DNA of 64,000 bases from Paenibacillus sp. KS-LC4 (GTDB lineage Bacteria; Bacillota; Bacilli; Paenibacillales; Paenibacillaceae), in NCBI RefSeq assembly GCF_036894955.1, contig NZ_CP145905.1, positions 4,792,501-4,856,500 on the forward strand, given 5' to 3'. The notes under the pieces are model-generated. The model made no database searches. It saw nothing but the letters and a program-made list of their open reading frames with translations, and was not told the origin of the DNA. The position numbers and the translations under genes were made by a program. Positions within the stretch are counted from its first letter, which is position 1. Each line of letters starts with the position of its first letter. Shown here piece after piece: positions 8,547 to 17,976 of the stretch.

Positions 8547-9683
8547 CTATCCCTCCGTTGACAAAGCCCGGTTTACGGCTGATGATACCGCTCTGGCATA
8601 ATAATTCGGATGCATTTTGCGCCACAGCCCAAACTTCAGCTGCCAGCTCGATTGAATATACCGTTTGTTCGCAAACACCCAATCCATTGCCTCCTTTAAG
8701 TTGTGCGGATCAAGCGGATCAATAATGAGACCATTTTGCTTATCGACGATAATATCCTTCGTTGCTCCCGCGTATTTGGATGCCACTACAAACGTATTCG
8801 TGCTTAACGCCTCGTTGACGACGAGACCCCACACCTCGATTAAGGAAGGGAAAATCAAGCAATCCGCTTCCACCAAATAATCAATCAGCTCATCCTTCTG
8901 CTTATAGCCTTCGAAGCTGATCTGCTCCGTTAGCCCATACTGCTCCACGCGTGCCTTGAGCCTCTGCTCATCCGGGCCCGAGCCGACAATCGTCAACTGC
9001 CAGGCCGCATCGCTATGGGTTTGCTGAATAGCATCAATAATTTGCGCGAGACCTTTGCGTTCAATCAGCTGTCCGATGAACAGCAGCTTGATCGGCCCCT
9101 CATCACTGCGCAGCTTGCTCCGCTTATGCTCTTTATATTTTTTATGAAAAAATCGAATGTCCACCGTATTGTAGCCAATGACGATTTTATCCTTGCTGAC
9201 GCCGTAATGCTCCAGGCATTCCGCTGACTGTGTACCGTATGTAATAAAGGAATCGGTTAACTTGAAAAACACTCTGCGCACCGTGTTCACCAGTTTATTT
9301 TGCACCCGGCTGCTCTCCAGCGTGCTGCCCCACCAAATAATAAATTTTTTTCTAAATAGCTTGCTGTACAGCAGTGCCGACCAATAACCAAGCGAATCGT
9401 AGCCTGAGGTGATGACGACATCGGGATTATGCTTCATCAGCCGCATAAAAATGCCGGGATTGAGATGAATGCCCATATCCCATTTTTGAATAAAAGCATG
9501 CACGCCCGGCAAACATTTGTACGCATATTCGATTTCGCCATAATCTATATCCCACTTGCGATTCTGCTCCTTCTCCTCCAAATACCAGACCGTCAGGCTC
9601 GTATTGTCATCACGTTGCAGCTTATTTAATACGGGTATGCGATATGGCGCAATTGTATTGGTTAGAAGAAGTACCTTGTTCAT
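8547..9683 (-). CDS. GT4-family glycosyltransferase
   Basis: The 378-residue protein begins MNKVLLLTNTIAPYRIPVLN, typical of GT4 enzymes with an API-YR motif. The donor-binding half carries FIGQLIERKGLAQIIDAI (about residue 195) and SLIEVWGLVVNEALSTNTFVVAS (about 280), including the paired glutamates of the EX7E motif. I chose the ATG at 9683 because GGAG stands seven bases upstream; the ATG ten codons earlier has no ribosome binding site and abuts the stop of the polymerase gene. Its role is inferred from its place in the EPS operon. Confidence 0.85.
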   Translation of the reverse strand: MNKVLLLTNTIAPYRIPVLNKLQRDDNTSLTVWYLEEKEQNRKWDIDYGEIEYAYKCLPGVHAFIQKWDMGIHLNPGIFMRLMKHNPDVVITSGYDSLGYWSALLYSKLFRKKFIIWWGSTLESSRVQNKLVNTVRRVFFKLTDSFITYGTQSAECLEHYGVSKDKIVIGYNTVDIRFFHKKYKEHKRSKLRSDEGPIKLLFIGQLIERKGLAQIIDAIQQTHSDAAWQLTIVGSGPDEQRLKARVEQYGLTEQISFEGYKQKDELIDYLVEADCLIFPSLIEVWGLVVNEALSTNTFVVASKYAGATKDIIVDKQNGLIIDPLDPHNLKEAMDWVFANKRYIQSSWQLKFGLWRKMHPNYYARAVSSAVNRALSTEG

Positions 9684-9713
9684 AGGCTTGCTCCAATCCT
9701 TTTTATATTTCAT

Positions 9714-11207
9714 TTAACTTGAGACACTTTTGAAGTCTGGATATGTCTGATTCAATGGTTTCTGTTTTTGCTTGAAAAACCAATATCCGATTAATGCAAA
9801 GAAAAGATAAGCCGTTAAATAGGAGGTTCCGCTCATCAGCTCGCCTCTTAGCAGAAAAATTTGAAACGGAGCATAATAAGGCACGCATAATCTCGCAGGT
9901 GAAATTTCATTGGATGTAACCGCTCGTTCATAAGCCTTCTGTGCCTTCTGAGTAAAATAACCATACAATATAAATAAAAGCACAACGCCAGGCAAACCAA
10001 AGTCAATGTAAAACTCTGCCCATAGCGGACATGATAAATTCGTAAAATCGTATCCGAGGGCATCCGCTACTGTCGTTCCTGAGCCATACGGCTTATCTGC
10101 CCAAATAAATCGTGGAACCCAGAAAAGAAAAGCAACTAGTAGCTGCTCCCCGTACGTATGACCAAACAGATCCACATATTTGATGGTGTTAAGCGTCATT
10201 TGAAAGGCATCATAATCTCCATCTGTCGCCATATTACTTTGGGTAGTCAGGTTTTGCACAATTTTCTCCGTATCTGTTGTATGCCTGAACATATCTGACT
10301 TAGGAAATATAAATAGCAATACACATAAGAGCATAATGACCCATTTGTAAAAGGAGCGCTTCCCCCATGGCAATAATAGAAAGCATAGGGTTAATAACAT
10401 AGAGCCTATCCAGTATCTAGCTCCCGAGATCGGATTATTGATCATAAAATTAACGATACCAATAAAGAGGATCCATAGCTTTGTTCCTAAGGAAAGCTTT
10501 TTTGTTGAATGCTTAAAATAAATAATGCCGAGCACCAGACATACGAATATGGATACCTTCAAAAAACTGGATAACACAAGAAACTCAATTTTCCCGCCAA
10601 ACTGAGCATTAAACAATTGCCTATTGAGAAACAATGTACTTACGCCGCCAATTTTCAAAATAATAATGGCACATATAAACAGCGCAATTAGCGTGAAAAT
10701 AATAAATTTTTTCTCGTTTACTTGTATTTTGTCGAGTGCAAGCAAATTTAGTTTGGAGCCTGCATCATCATCGGCTGCTCTATCTCGTCTCTTGTTCAAG
10801 CTATTATGAAGAAAACCACCAAGGTCGAAGGAAAGAATACCCGCTATTACAACAAACAACCCAAAGCGAATATCATCACTGGAGTAAACCCCCGACAATG
10901 CAAAACGCTCCGTAAGAACTTGTTGGAAGGGCACATACCCCATCCAAATGTATACAAAAATCCAGAAAAAAAGCTCAATTATTTTTCTTGTATCGCTCAG
11001 CATAAGCAAGGAAAGCCGTCCAATTGCATAAAACATAATAAACCAGCTTAAGCCCAGGTTAACATAATTAAATGACGCAGCTAGCAATACCGTTTTATAA
11101 AGCTCCAGTAAAGGAATTAGAATAGCTGTGTAGCAAAAGAAAATGAAATAAAACCCTACCATATAATCAATTGAAATATTTTTATGCACCGCTAATTTAG
11201 GCTCCAT
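9714..11207 (-). CDS. Wzy-type oligosaccharide repeat-unit polymerase (EPS polymerase)
   Basis: This 497-residue protein is dominated by about eleven or twelve hydrophobic segments, with a large extracytoplasmic loop around residues 320-400. That loop holds FWVPRFIWADKPYGSGT followed by EFYIDFGLPGVV, a pattern common in Wzy and O-antigen polymerases. Wzy joins undecaprenyl-linked repeat units at the outer face of the membrane. The ATG at 11207 has AAAGGAA seven bases upstream; a TTG seven codons earlier lacks one. The gene is markedly more AT-rich than its neighbours, as is common for polymerases swapped between loci. The flippase gene lies directly upstream. Confidence 0.8.
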   Translation of the reverse strand: MEPKLAVHKNISIDYMVGFYFIFFCYTAILIPLLELYKTVLLAASFNYVNLGLSWFIMFYAIGRLSLLMLSDTRKIIELFFWIFVYIWMGYVPFQQVLTERFALSGVYSSDDIRFGLFVVIAGILSFDLGGFLHNSLNKRRDRAADDDAGSKLNLLALDKIQVNEKKFIIFTLIALFICAIIILKIGGVSTLFLNRQLFNAQFGGKIEFLVLSSFLKVSIFVCLVLGIIYFKHSTKKLSLGTKLWILFIGIVNFMINNPISGARYWIGSMLLTLCFLLLPWGKRSFYKWVIMLLCVLLFIFPKSDMFRHTTDTEKIVQNLTTQSNMATDGDYDAFQMTLNTIKYVDLFGHTYGEQLLVAFLFWVPRFIWADKPYGSGTTVADALGYDFTNLSCPLWAEFYIDFGLPGVVLLFILYGYFTQKAQKAYERAVTSNEISPARLCVPYYAPFQIFLLRGELMSGTSYLTAYLFFALIGYWFFKQKQKPLNQTYPDFKSVSS

Positions 11208-11228
11208 AAGCACGTTCCTTTTGCGCAA

Positions 11229-12680
11229 TTAAATTTTTGCAGGTACGCTTATTTTATCAATCGCCTGCCCTTTCTTTACTTTTAGCCTCGCTGCCAGCCT
11301 GTATGCAAAAAGTAGATATAACAGTGTTGACATCATAAAGGTCAGTTGATTGCCAGCTGTAATCGAAATGATAAACATTGTAATGACAAATAAGAGGTTA
11401 GCAACTACCCCTCTTAAATGAACGAGCTCACCCCATAGATTCATGCTTCTAAAGCAGGAAATAAACAATAAGACTGTGGTGGTGGTCGCTCCTATAATAC
11501 TGGCGTAAATCAGACCATAAACTTGATAATAGAAAACGCCAGCTATCGCGAGTGGCAAATAAATACCTAACTGAACATAAGAAGTAATGGTTACTACCCG
11601 CGGCTTACCTATGGCACGCAAGGCAACAACAAAAACGTTCATAATACCAGCAATACTTGCGTTAAGCAGCATTAGTCCAAGCAGCGGACTTAACTCTATC
11701 CATTCATTGCCTAATAATAAAACAATAAATGTTTCTGCGTTGAATAACACATAGCCCGAAGTAACCATTGAAAACGAGAAAATAATCAGCAGCATTTGCA
11801 TAAACTGCACCTTCAGCTGACTATGATCCTCCCGATTAAGCTTGGAAAGCACCGGAAAAAAATATTGCCCGAGCGCATAAGACGCATCGCTGATGCTCAT
11901 TTGGCTGAGCTTCTGCGACGTCTGATATAGTCCGAGCACGGTCGTTCCCAGAAAGCGGGAGGCGATCACCTTATCCAATTGATAAAGCACAAGTGTAGAA
12001 ATGCTGTTTGCCCAAATCCATTTGCCATATTTGCGAATATCGGCAATGCTGCCCATATCGCGGCTCAGCCTCGGCTTATCCTTGAACCAGATGAAGGAGG
12101 CCGTGCAGCGGAATAGCTGAGCGATAAGCTGACCGGCAATAACGCCGATTGGCGAATTCATCACAACGACAAGCATGACGGATAAGCTTAAATCGAGCAT
12201 AATCGTAATCAGCTGCAAAATGCCCGTTGAGCGAAAATCCTTATGACGCATTCGTTCATACCATTTAATGCTGACCGCATTGGTCGCGAGTGGAACGCCC
12301 GCAGCTAGCAGCAGCAAGGACGTCGCCCGCCCCTCCCCGAACAGCTGCGCAATATAAGGCGCGGTTACGAGCAGGACAAGGCTGATGCCTACGCCTCTGG
12401 CCAGCATCATCGTCCAAAGCGCATTTTTCTGCTGATGGCTTAAATCCTCTTTCCGCTGAATAATCCCTTCCATAACGCCAAGCTGTGTAAGCAGCTCAAT
12501 AATGGACAGGCTTACAAGCGCTATGCTGACTAGACCCATCTCAGCTGGACCAAGCATGCGGGCAATAAGGAGAAACTTGACGCCCGTCAGCACCTTTGTC
12601 ACGAGCTGCTGGACAATGACCCAGAATGGGTGGTCCTTCGCTTGCACAATTTGCTTAATTTTGCCCATAAGCCTACCCAT
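11229..12680 (-). CDS. Wzx-type lipid-linked repeat-unit flippase (MOP superfamily)
   Basis: The 483-residue protein has about twelve to fourteen hydrophobic segments. Its N-terminus (VTKVLTGVKFLLIARMLGPAEMGLVSIAL) is characteristic of polysaccharide exporters of the PST/MOP superfamily, next to Wzx and TuaB-like proteins. It would move undecaprenyl-pyrophosphate-linked repeat units outward for Wzy. The start overlaps the preceding gene by eight bases; an ATG four codons later at 12668 is also possible. The 3' two thirds of the gene are AT-rich like wzy. Confidence 0.87.
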   Translation of the reverse strand: MGRLMGKIKQIVQAKDHPFWVIVQQLVTKVLTGVKFLLIARMLGPAEMGLVSIALVSLSIIELLTQLGVMEGIIQRKEDLSHQQKNALWTMMLARGVGISLVLLVTAPYIAQLFGEGRATSLLLLAAGVPLATNAVSIKWYERMRHKDFRSTGILQLITIMLDLSLSVMLVVVMNSPIGVIAGQLIAQLFRCTASFIWFKDKPRLSRDMGSIADIRKYGKWIWANSISTLVLYQLDKVIASRFLGTTVLGLYQTSQKLSQMSISDASYALGQYFFPVLSKLNREDHSQLKVQFMQMLLIIFSFSMVTSGYVLFNAETFIVLLLGNEWIELSPLLGLMLLNASIAGIMNVFVVALRAIGKPRVVTITSYVQLGIYLPLAIAGVFYYQVYGLIYASIIGATTTTVLLFISCFRSMNLWGELVHLRGVVANLLFVITMFIISITAGNQLTFMMSTLLYLLFAYRLAARLKVKKGQAIDKISVPAKI

Positions 12681-13911
12681 TCCTACTCATCATAATGTCT
12701 TCCTTCATTTGCTCGTGATAATGTGCGAAGCCGGAAATTTGGCTGGAAATGATTTTGCCCAGCACTTTAATTTTCGTCTCCAATGGCAGAAAACGGTACA
12801 TATAAGCCGAAATGCGATTATTTTCTTCCGTGAACAAAATATCTTGTGCGAAATTTCCCCATTTATCCGCCGGCATTAAATTAACAACCATGCCGCCAAG
12901 CGCCGAGGGCAGCAGCATATTGGAGCCATGCACCCCGATAATAACCGCGCTGGAGGCATAAATCTCACAAGCCATCAGCTCCGCCTCCAGATTGAATTTG
13001 CTTACACGGCAATCATCAATCCACTCGGGAAAAGCGAAGGAGCGTCCGAGGCCGACTACGCTGAACTTAATGTCCTTCTCCTGCTTTCTAATTTTGCTAA
13101 AAAGCTTGACGATCTTGTTGCGCTGCGACCAAATAATCGGCTTAAGCAGCATCCGCAGCAGCTTATAGCGCTTTGCCGCTTTAATCAAATAAGGATTATC
13201 GAGCCATACCCGATCCTCCCGCCAAATAAACGTAATCCGCGTCGGCCCAGGCTGGGGCTCCTCCATCTGGAAGGGACGCTTTTTCGTAAAATGCTCAATA
13301 TTGAATCGGCTCGGATGCGAATAGGCTCTGCTGACGAAAACCTGCTCAAAGCGCTCGCATTGTGCTGAAATTTGCTCATCCAGTTGCGGATAGAAGCGCT
13401 GCGCCTTAGAGAGCGGCACATTGACCGTCCATACCTCGGCCGCATAATCCGGCACCATCCATTTCATAAACGACTGCACGAGGACGATAATGCCAATATC
13501 CGGGTTTTCCGTACGCTCGCGTTCAGCGTTCAGCAGCTTGAGCAGGGAGTGACCGTAAAGAAAGTCGATGCAGTTAATGATCACCACTTCGCGGCAGGTC
13601 TCGCGTATTTCTACCTCAAGCCTGACCTGCTCATCAGCAGTTGGATGCTGGAGACTATGAAGCAGCGGATTCCCGAGCCAGCCTTTGGATTCCTCATGAC
13701 CGCTAAGCGTGTAAGACGCCCGGTCAATCAAATACGGATAAGTCGTTGCATGCCCGACCTTTAAATCCTCCACGTATTCGCCGCCGCAGGCTGGGCAGCA
13801 CGCTTCCACGCATACGTGAATGCCCTGCCACAGCACTCGTTCATTAGCAAGAACAACGCCGCAGTGCCGGCATATGCCTTCATGCTCGATTACCGGTTTA
13901 ATTTTAATCAT
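12673..13911 (-). CDS. GT61-like (DUF563) glycosyltransferase with N-terminal CxxC zinc-ribbon-like module
   Basis: The first 45 residues of this 412-residue protein hold two Cys pairs, CRHC near residue 17 and CCPAC near 38, spaced like a small zinc ribbon. The rest resembles DUF563/GT61 transferases: VFVSRAYSHPSRFNIE near residue 210, then an NLEAELMACEIYASSAVIIGVHGSN region around 310-330, where the HG stretch corresponds to the GAGLTN-like motif of the family. The EPS operon context supports a glycosyltransferase role. The cysteine module is uncommon for this family and its purpose is unknown. The assignment rests on motif memory only. Confidence 0.6.
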   Translation of the reverse strand: MIKIKPVIEHEGICRHCGVVLANERVLWQGIHVCVEACCPACGGEYVEDLKVGHATTYPYLIDRASYTLSGHEESKGWLGNPLLHSLQHPTADEQVRLEVEIRETCREVVIINCIDFLYGHSLLKLLNAERERTENPDIGIIVLVQSFMKWMVPDYAAEVWTVNVPLSKAQRFYPQLDEQISAQCERFEQVFVSRAYSHPSRFNIEHFTKKRPFQMEEPQPGPTRITFIWREDRVWLDNPYLIKAAKRYKLLRMLLKPIIWSQRNKIVKLFSKIRKQEKDIKFSVVGLGRSFAFPEWIDDCRVSKFNLEAELMACEIYASSAVIIGVHGSNMLLPSALGGMVVNLMPADKWGNFAQDILFTEENNRISAYMYRFLPLETKIKVLGKIISSQISGFAHYHEQMKEDIMMSRNG

Positions 13912-13979
13912 CGCTCACTCCAGCTTTCTTCAAAAATAAAGAGCGGCACAATGGCTCTGCCGCCCTGTTCTGCTTTTTA

Positions 13980-14987
13980 TTACACGCCTGCCCCTGCTGC
14001 GCCAATCAAGCTGTTGTTGTAGGCTGTTTCAGCACGAACCCGTTTCAAATCCGCATCGACCATCATATGAATCAGCTGCTGAAATCCAACCTCCAGCTCC
14101 CAGCCAAGCTTTTCTTTCGCCTTCGTGCAGTCACCAAGCAGCAAATCCACTTCTGCAGGACGTACAAATTCAGGATCAATAACGACATATTTATTATAAT
14201 CAAGACCAACATAGGAGAATGCAACCTCCAGCAGCTCGCGAACCGTATGCATTTCACCCGTCGATATGACGAAATCATCCGCTTCATCCTGCTGGAGCAT
14301 CAGCCACATCGCTTTAATATAATCGCCTGCGAAGCCCCAATCGCGCAGTGCATCCAAATTGCCCATGCGCAGCTCATTTTGCACACCAAGCTTAATGCGG
14401 GCAACGGCGTCCGTTACTTTGCGCGTTACGAACTCAAGGCCGCGCCGAGGTGATTCATGGTTGAACAATATGCCTGAGCAAGCGAACATATTAAAGCTTT
14501 CGCGGTAGTTGACCGTAATCCAGTGACCGTATACTTTGGCTACGCCGTATGGACTGCGTGGGTAAAAGGGCGTCGTTTCCTTTTGCGGCGTCTCCTGCAC
14601 CTTGCCATACATTTCGCTGCTGGATGCCTGATAGAAACGCGCCTCCGGCTTAACGATGCGAACGGCTTCCAGCATATTCGTGACGGCAAGCGCCGTGAGC
14701 TGCGCGGTAGCCAGCGGCTGTGGCCAGGAAGCGGCCACGAACGATTGCGCCGCCAAATTATATACTTCATCCGGATCGGAAATGCGTACCGCTTCGATTA
14801 AAGAAGCAAGGTCCGTCAAATCGCCGGAAATCCATTCAATCTGATTTTTAATGTGAGCGACATTCTCATAGTTGGGTGTGCTCGTTCTTCTTCTCATGCC
14901 ATACACCTTATAGCCTTTTTCCAGCAAAAACTCTGCCAAATAGGAACCGTCCTGCCCGGTTACACCCGTTACTAGCGCTCTCTTCAT
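13980..14987 (-). CDS. gmd: GDP-mannose 4,6-dehydratase
   Basis: This 335-residue short-chain dehydrogenase family enzyme converts GDP-mannose to GDP-4-keto-6-deoxymannose. The NAD(P) motif GVTGQDGSYLAE is at the N-terminus, followed by the RRRTST segment that binds the cofactor phosphate in GMDs. The catalytic residues lie in SSSEMYG (about 128) and SPYGVAK (about 155). NHESPRRG and the GDYIKAMWLMLQQ region are also typical. The ATG at 14987 has GGAGG seven bases upstream. With fcl immediately upstream it supplies GDP-L-fucose. The pair is separated by a 145-bp gap that carries a palindromic repeat. Confidence 0.95.
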   Translation of the reverse strand: MKRALVTGVTGQDGSYLAEFLLEKGYKVYGMRRRTSTPNYENVAHIKNQIEWISGDLTDLASLIEAVRISDPDEVYNLAAQSFVAASWPQPLATAQLTALAVTNMLEAVRIVKPEARFYQASSSEMYGKVQETPQKETTPFYPRSPYGVAKVYGHWITVNYRESFNMFACSGILFNHESPRRGLEFVTRKVTDAVARIKLGVQNELRMGNLDALRDWGFAGDYIKAMWLMLQQDEADDFVISTGEMHTVRELLEVAFSYVGLDYNKYVVIDPEFVRPAEVDLLLGDCTKAKEKLGWELEVGFQQLIHMMVDADLKRVRAETAYNNSLIGAAGAGV

Positions 14988-15033
14988 TTTCATTCCTCCA
15001 AGGGATTATTGTATGAATGCTGTTTAAAAAATG

Positions 15034-15119
15034 ATGAAAAAGAAGCTGCGCTGCATGAAAGGATGGGCTGACGCTTCTCCAGCCCCATCCCTTCATTTCG
15101 CTGCGCTTTTTTTCATGAA
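15034..15119. repeat. Palindromic intergenic repeat, short copy (between gmd and fcl)
   Basis: An imperfect inverted repeat of about 85 bp with arms of roughly 35 bases closes around ACGCTTCTC. Each arm starts with a GAAAAA-type end and an AAGC-GCGCTGC core. Its ends and the internal CTGGAGAAGCG are shared, in opposite orientation, with the larger palindrome at 16136-16290. As RNA it would form a long stem followed by a T-rich tract on the minus strand, so it could also act as a terminator or processing site inside the EPS operon. Confidence 0.65.
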
Positions 15120-15132
15120 ACTTTTTACCGCA

Positions 15133-16071
15133 TTAATGGTTGACCAGGGCTTCCTCCTGATACGCGGTGTACACCGCGCGCAGTCCTTCTTCAAGCGTAA
15201 TGCTGGATTTCCAGCCGAGCCCGTTCAGCTTTGATACATCGACCAGCTTACGCGGCGTTCCGTCAGCGACGGTAGTGTTGAATGTAATTTCTCCTTCATA
15301 GCCCACAATTGAACCGATTAGCTCTGCGAGCTCTTTAATTGAAATATCTTCGCCTACGCCAATATTGACGATGTCATTGCCTTCATAATGGCGCATTAAG
15401 TAGATGCAGGCATCCGCCAAATCATCGGAGTGCAAAAACTCACGCTTTGGATTGCCGGAGCCCCATACCTCCACGGATGGCTGACCGGATTCTTTAGCTT
15501 CATGAAATTTACGAATAAGAGCGGGCAGCACATGCGAAGTTTTTAGATCGAAGTTGTCATTTGGCCCATAGAGGTTAGTTGGCATAGCGGAAATATATGT
15601 TGTCCCGTATTGACGGTTATACGACTGGCACATTTGGATGCCCGCGATTTTGGCAATCGCATAAGGTGCATTCGTTGGCTCCAGCTCGCCTGTCAGCAAA
15701 TATTCCTCTTTCAGCGGCTGCGGAGCAAATTTAGGATAAATGCAGGTTGAGCCCAGAAATAATAGCTTGCCAACATGCGTCTGATAAGCGGCATCTATAA
15801 CATTCGTCTGAATGAGCAAATTATCGCGGATAAAGTCGGCTGGGTAATCGTTGTTTGCCACGATGCCGCCTACTTTGGCCGCAGCGAGAAACACATAATC
15901 GAAGGCTTCTTGCTCAAAAAAAGCAAGCACCTCATCCTTTTTACGCAAATCCAGCTCAGCGCTAGTGCGATATACAAGATTTTGATAGCCTTGCTCTTGA
16001 AGGGCTCTGACGATAGCTGATCCAACAAGCCCCCGGTGTCCCGCCACATATATTTTAGCTCCAATTTCCAT
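15133..16071 (-). CDS. fcl: GDP-L-fucose synthase
   Basis: The 312-residue protein has the GxxGxxG cofactor motif in VAGHRGLVGSAIVRAL near its N-terminus. The catalytic Ser-Tyr-Lys set lies in FLGSTCIYPK (about residue 107) and NAPYAIAKIAG (about 137). The sequence MPTNLYGPNDNFDLKTSHVLPALIRKFHEAK is a hallmark of GDP-fucose synthases. It performs the epimerase and NADPH reductase steps from GDP-4-keto-6-deoxymannose. The ATG follows AGAGGA by seven bases. Together with gmd and manC it shows that the polymer contains L-fucose. Confidence 0.95.
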   Translation of the reverse strand: MEIGAKIYVAGHRGLVGSAIVRALQEQGYQNLVYRTSAELDLRKKDEVLAFFEQEAFDYVFLAAAKVGGIVANNDYPADFIRDNLLIQTNVIDAAYQTHVGKLLFLGSTCIYPKFAPQPLKEEYLLTGELEPTNAPYAIAKIAGIQMCQSYNRQYGTTYISAMPTNLYGPNDNFDLKTSHVLPALIRKFHEAKESGQPSVEVWGSGNPKREFLHSDDLADACIYLMRHYEGNDIVNIGVGEDISIKELAELIGSIVGYEGEITFNTTVADGTPRKLVDVSKLNGLGWKSSITLEEGLRAVYTAYQEEALVNH

Positions 16072-16135
16072 CCCTTTTTCCTCTCCCTTTTAGCGGGTGG
16101 TGCTTTTTAGACCTTGTATTCTTGAAATGGAGGTT

Positions 16136-16290
16136 GAAAAAGACGAAGCGGAATGAAAAGCCTGGACTGGAGAAGCGACAGCGGTCGTTTTTAACCCACA
16201 ATTTCTACCGCAAAGCGGTTTAATGGAGGAAATTGGGGGTTAATGGCGATCGGAAGCCAGGCTTTTCATGCAGCGAAGCTTCTTTTTCAT
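16136..16290. repeat. Large nested palindromic intergenic repeat (between fcl and the priming transferase)
   Basis: The outer arms (16136-16165 and 16257-16290) pair over about 30 bases and share AATGAAAAGCCTGG with its complement. Inside, AACCC and CAATTTC at about 16193-16205 pair with GAAATTG and GGGTT at about 16229-16241, around a small CCGC-AAA-GCGG hairpin at 16208-16218. The ends and an internal CTGGAGAAGCG match the shorter palindrome at 15034-15119. No coding potential is visible. It resembles a miniature interspersed palindromic element or a structured RNA. Confidence 0.7.
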
Positions 16291-16327
16291 GCTTCCTTTC
16301 CACAATAAAGGTTTATAAGCCCCGCCC

Positions 16328-17017
16328 CTAATATGCATCCTTTGAGCCAAACATTACCTTAACGGTCAGCAAAATAATTTTGATATCAAAAATAATACTT
16401 CTTTGCTCAATATATTGGAGATCAAGCTCCACCATTTCATGAAAATTCAGCTCATTGCGACCGCTCACCTGCCATAGGCCCGTGCAGCCAGGCGTTACGC
16501 GCAGTCGCAGCTTGTCATAGCTGCTGTAGGTTTCCACTTCCCGGGGCACCGGTGGACGGGGACCGACGAGCGACATATCGCCGAGCAGCACGTTCCAAAA
16601 CTGCGGCAGCTCATCAATGCTCGTTTTTCGTATAAAACGGCCAATCTTTGTAATACGCGGGTCTTCCTTCATTTTGAACATGGCGCCCTCTACTTCATTT
16701 TTGCTAAGCAAATCCTCCAGCATATCCTCGGCATTGGAAACCATGGAGCGGAATTTGTACATTTTAAACGTCCGTTCATTACGTCCAACCCTCGTCTGGT
16801 AAAAGAAGATTTTGCCGCGCGGGTCCTCCAGCTTGATGAGAACAGCCACGAGAATAAAAATCGGCGATAAAATCACAATGCCTGCAGCTGCCCCGATAAT
16901 ATCCACTGCCCGCTTTGCCATTAAATAGAGACGTAGCGACTTTCTTTTCTCAAAGCTTGCATTAAAACCGCCTTCCAATACAGCCCTGGCATCATTGCGC
17001 TGCGGGGATGGGGGCAT
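16328..17017 (-). CDS. Undecaprenyl-phosphate sugar phosphotransferase (bacterial sugar transferase, priming enzyme)
   Basis: This 229-residue protein is the catalytic type of polyprenol phosphoglycosyltransferase, without the extra transmembrane domains of WbaP/WcaJ. A single hydrophobic segment lies at about residues 37-60 (VDIIGAAAGIVILSPIFILVAVLI). It is followed by FKMYKFRSM, the catalytic DE-type region in KTSIDELPQFWNVLLGDMSLVGPRPP (about 140-165) and PGCTGLWQVSGR. It loads the first sugar-1-phosphate onto undecaprenyl phosphate, committing the repeat unit to assembly. The start follows GAGGTGAT. It lies between galU and fcl. Confidence 0.9.
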   Translation of the reverse strand: MPPSPQRNDARAVLEGGFNASFEKRKSLRLYLMAKRAVDIIGAAAGIVILSPIFILVAVLIKLEDPRGKIFFYQTRVGRNERTFKMYKFRSMVSNAEDMLEDLLSKNEVEGAMFKMKEDPRITKIGRFIRKTSIDELPQFWNVLLGDMSLVGPRPPVPREVETYSSYDKLRLRVTPGCTGLWQVSGRNELNFHEMVELDLQYIEQRSIIFDIKIILLTVKVMFGSKDAY

Positions 17018-17085
17018 TCGAAATCACCTCAATTAAATAGTAGAATAACGATTCTAATAGTTGGAATAACAGCAGGTGTGCTGCG

Positions 17086-17976
17086 CTAGTTTGCTTTAAT
17101 TAACTGCTCTCTGACTAAAATATCCTCAAGGACAGCTAACAATTGGCCCCGAAGCTCTTGATTTTGCAAGGCGAAATCGAGCGTCGTTTTAATAAAGCCG
17201 AGCTTTTCACCGACATCGTACCGAATGCCTTCAAAATCATATGCGAATACGCCCTGATGCTCATTCAGCTTCTGAATCGCGTCGGTGAGCTGAATTTCGC
17301 CGCTGACGCCCTCTTCCTGCTTTTCCAGAAAGCCGAATATTTCAGGGGTTAATATGTATCTCCCCATAATTGCCAAGTTTGATGGCGCCAGACCCTTCGC
17401 CGGCTTTTCTACAAAATGATTCACCTCATAGAGCCGATCGAATTTTTCAAAAATATCCACGATACCGTAACGATTCGTCTGGTCATCCGCTACCGTCTGA
17501 ACGCCTATCACCGATTTTTGCGTCTTTTCATATTGCTCAATCAGCTGCTTCACGCAGGGCACTTCCGCCTGAACGATATCATCGCCAAGCAGCACCGCAA
17601 ACGGCTCATTGCCGATAAAATTGCGTGCGCACCATACAGCGTGGCCCAGACCCTTCGCTTCCTTCTGCCGGATATAATGAATATCCACATTGGAGGGGCG
17701 TCTGACTTCATCCAGCAGCTCGAATTTCCCTTTGCTGAACAGATTGTTCTCCAGCTCGAAGGCATGGTCAAAATGGTCTTCAATCGCCCGCTTGCCCTTG
17801 CCCGTTACAATAATGATGTCTTCAATGCCTGAAGCCACCGCTTCCTCGACGATATACTGAATCGTTGGCTTATCTACGATAGGCAGCATTTCCTTCGGCA
17901 TCGCTTTTGTCGCTGGCAAGAAACGTGTTCCAAGTCCGGCAGCAGGTATAATTGCTTTTTTGACCTTCTTCATCAT
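17086..17976 (-). CDS. galU: UTP-glucose-1-phosphate uridylyltransferase
   Basis: The 296-residue protein shows the GalU/GtaB signature KAIIPAAGLGTRFLPATKAMPKEMLPIVDKPTIQYIVEEA at the N-terminus and VEKP (about residue 168) in the sugar-phosphate site. It makes UDP-glucose, the substrate of Ugd in this locus, and may also supply lipoteichoic acid or trehalose synthesis. The leader directly upstream is 308 bp long and holds the EAR-like RNA and a terminator-like hairpin, so expression of this and all downstream EPS genes may depend on readthrough. A GtaB paralogue elsewhere in the genome is possible. Confidence 0.94.
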   Translation of the reverse strand: MMKKVKKAIIPAAGLGTRFLPATKAMPKEMLPIVDKPTIQYIVEEAVASGIEDIIIVTGKGKRAIEDHFDHAFELENNLFSKGKFELLDEVRRPSNVDIHYIRQKEAKGLGHAVWCARNFIGNEPFAVLLGDDIVQAEVPCVKQLIEQYEKTQKSVIGVQTVADDQTNRYGIVDIFEKFDRLYEVNHFVEKPAKGLAPSNLAIMGRYILTPEIFGFLEKQEEGVSGEIQLTDAIQKLNEHQGVFAYDFEGIRYDVGEKLGFIKTTLDFALQNQELRGQLLAVLEDILVREQLIKAN

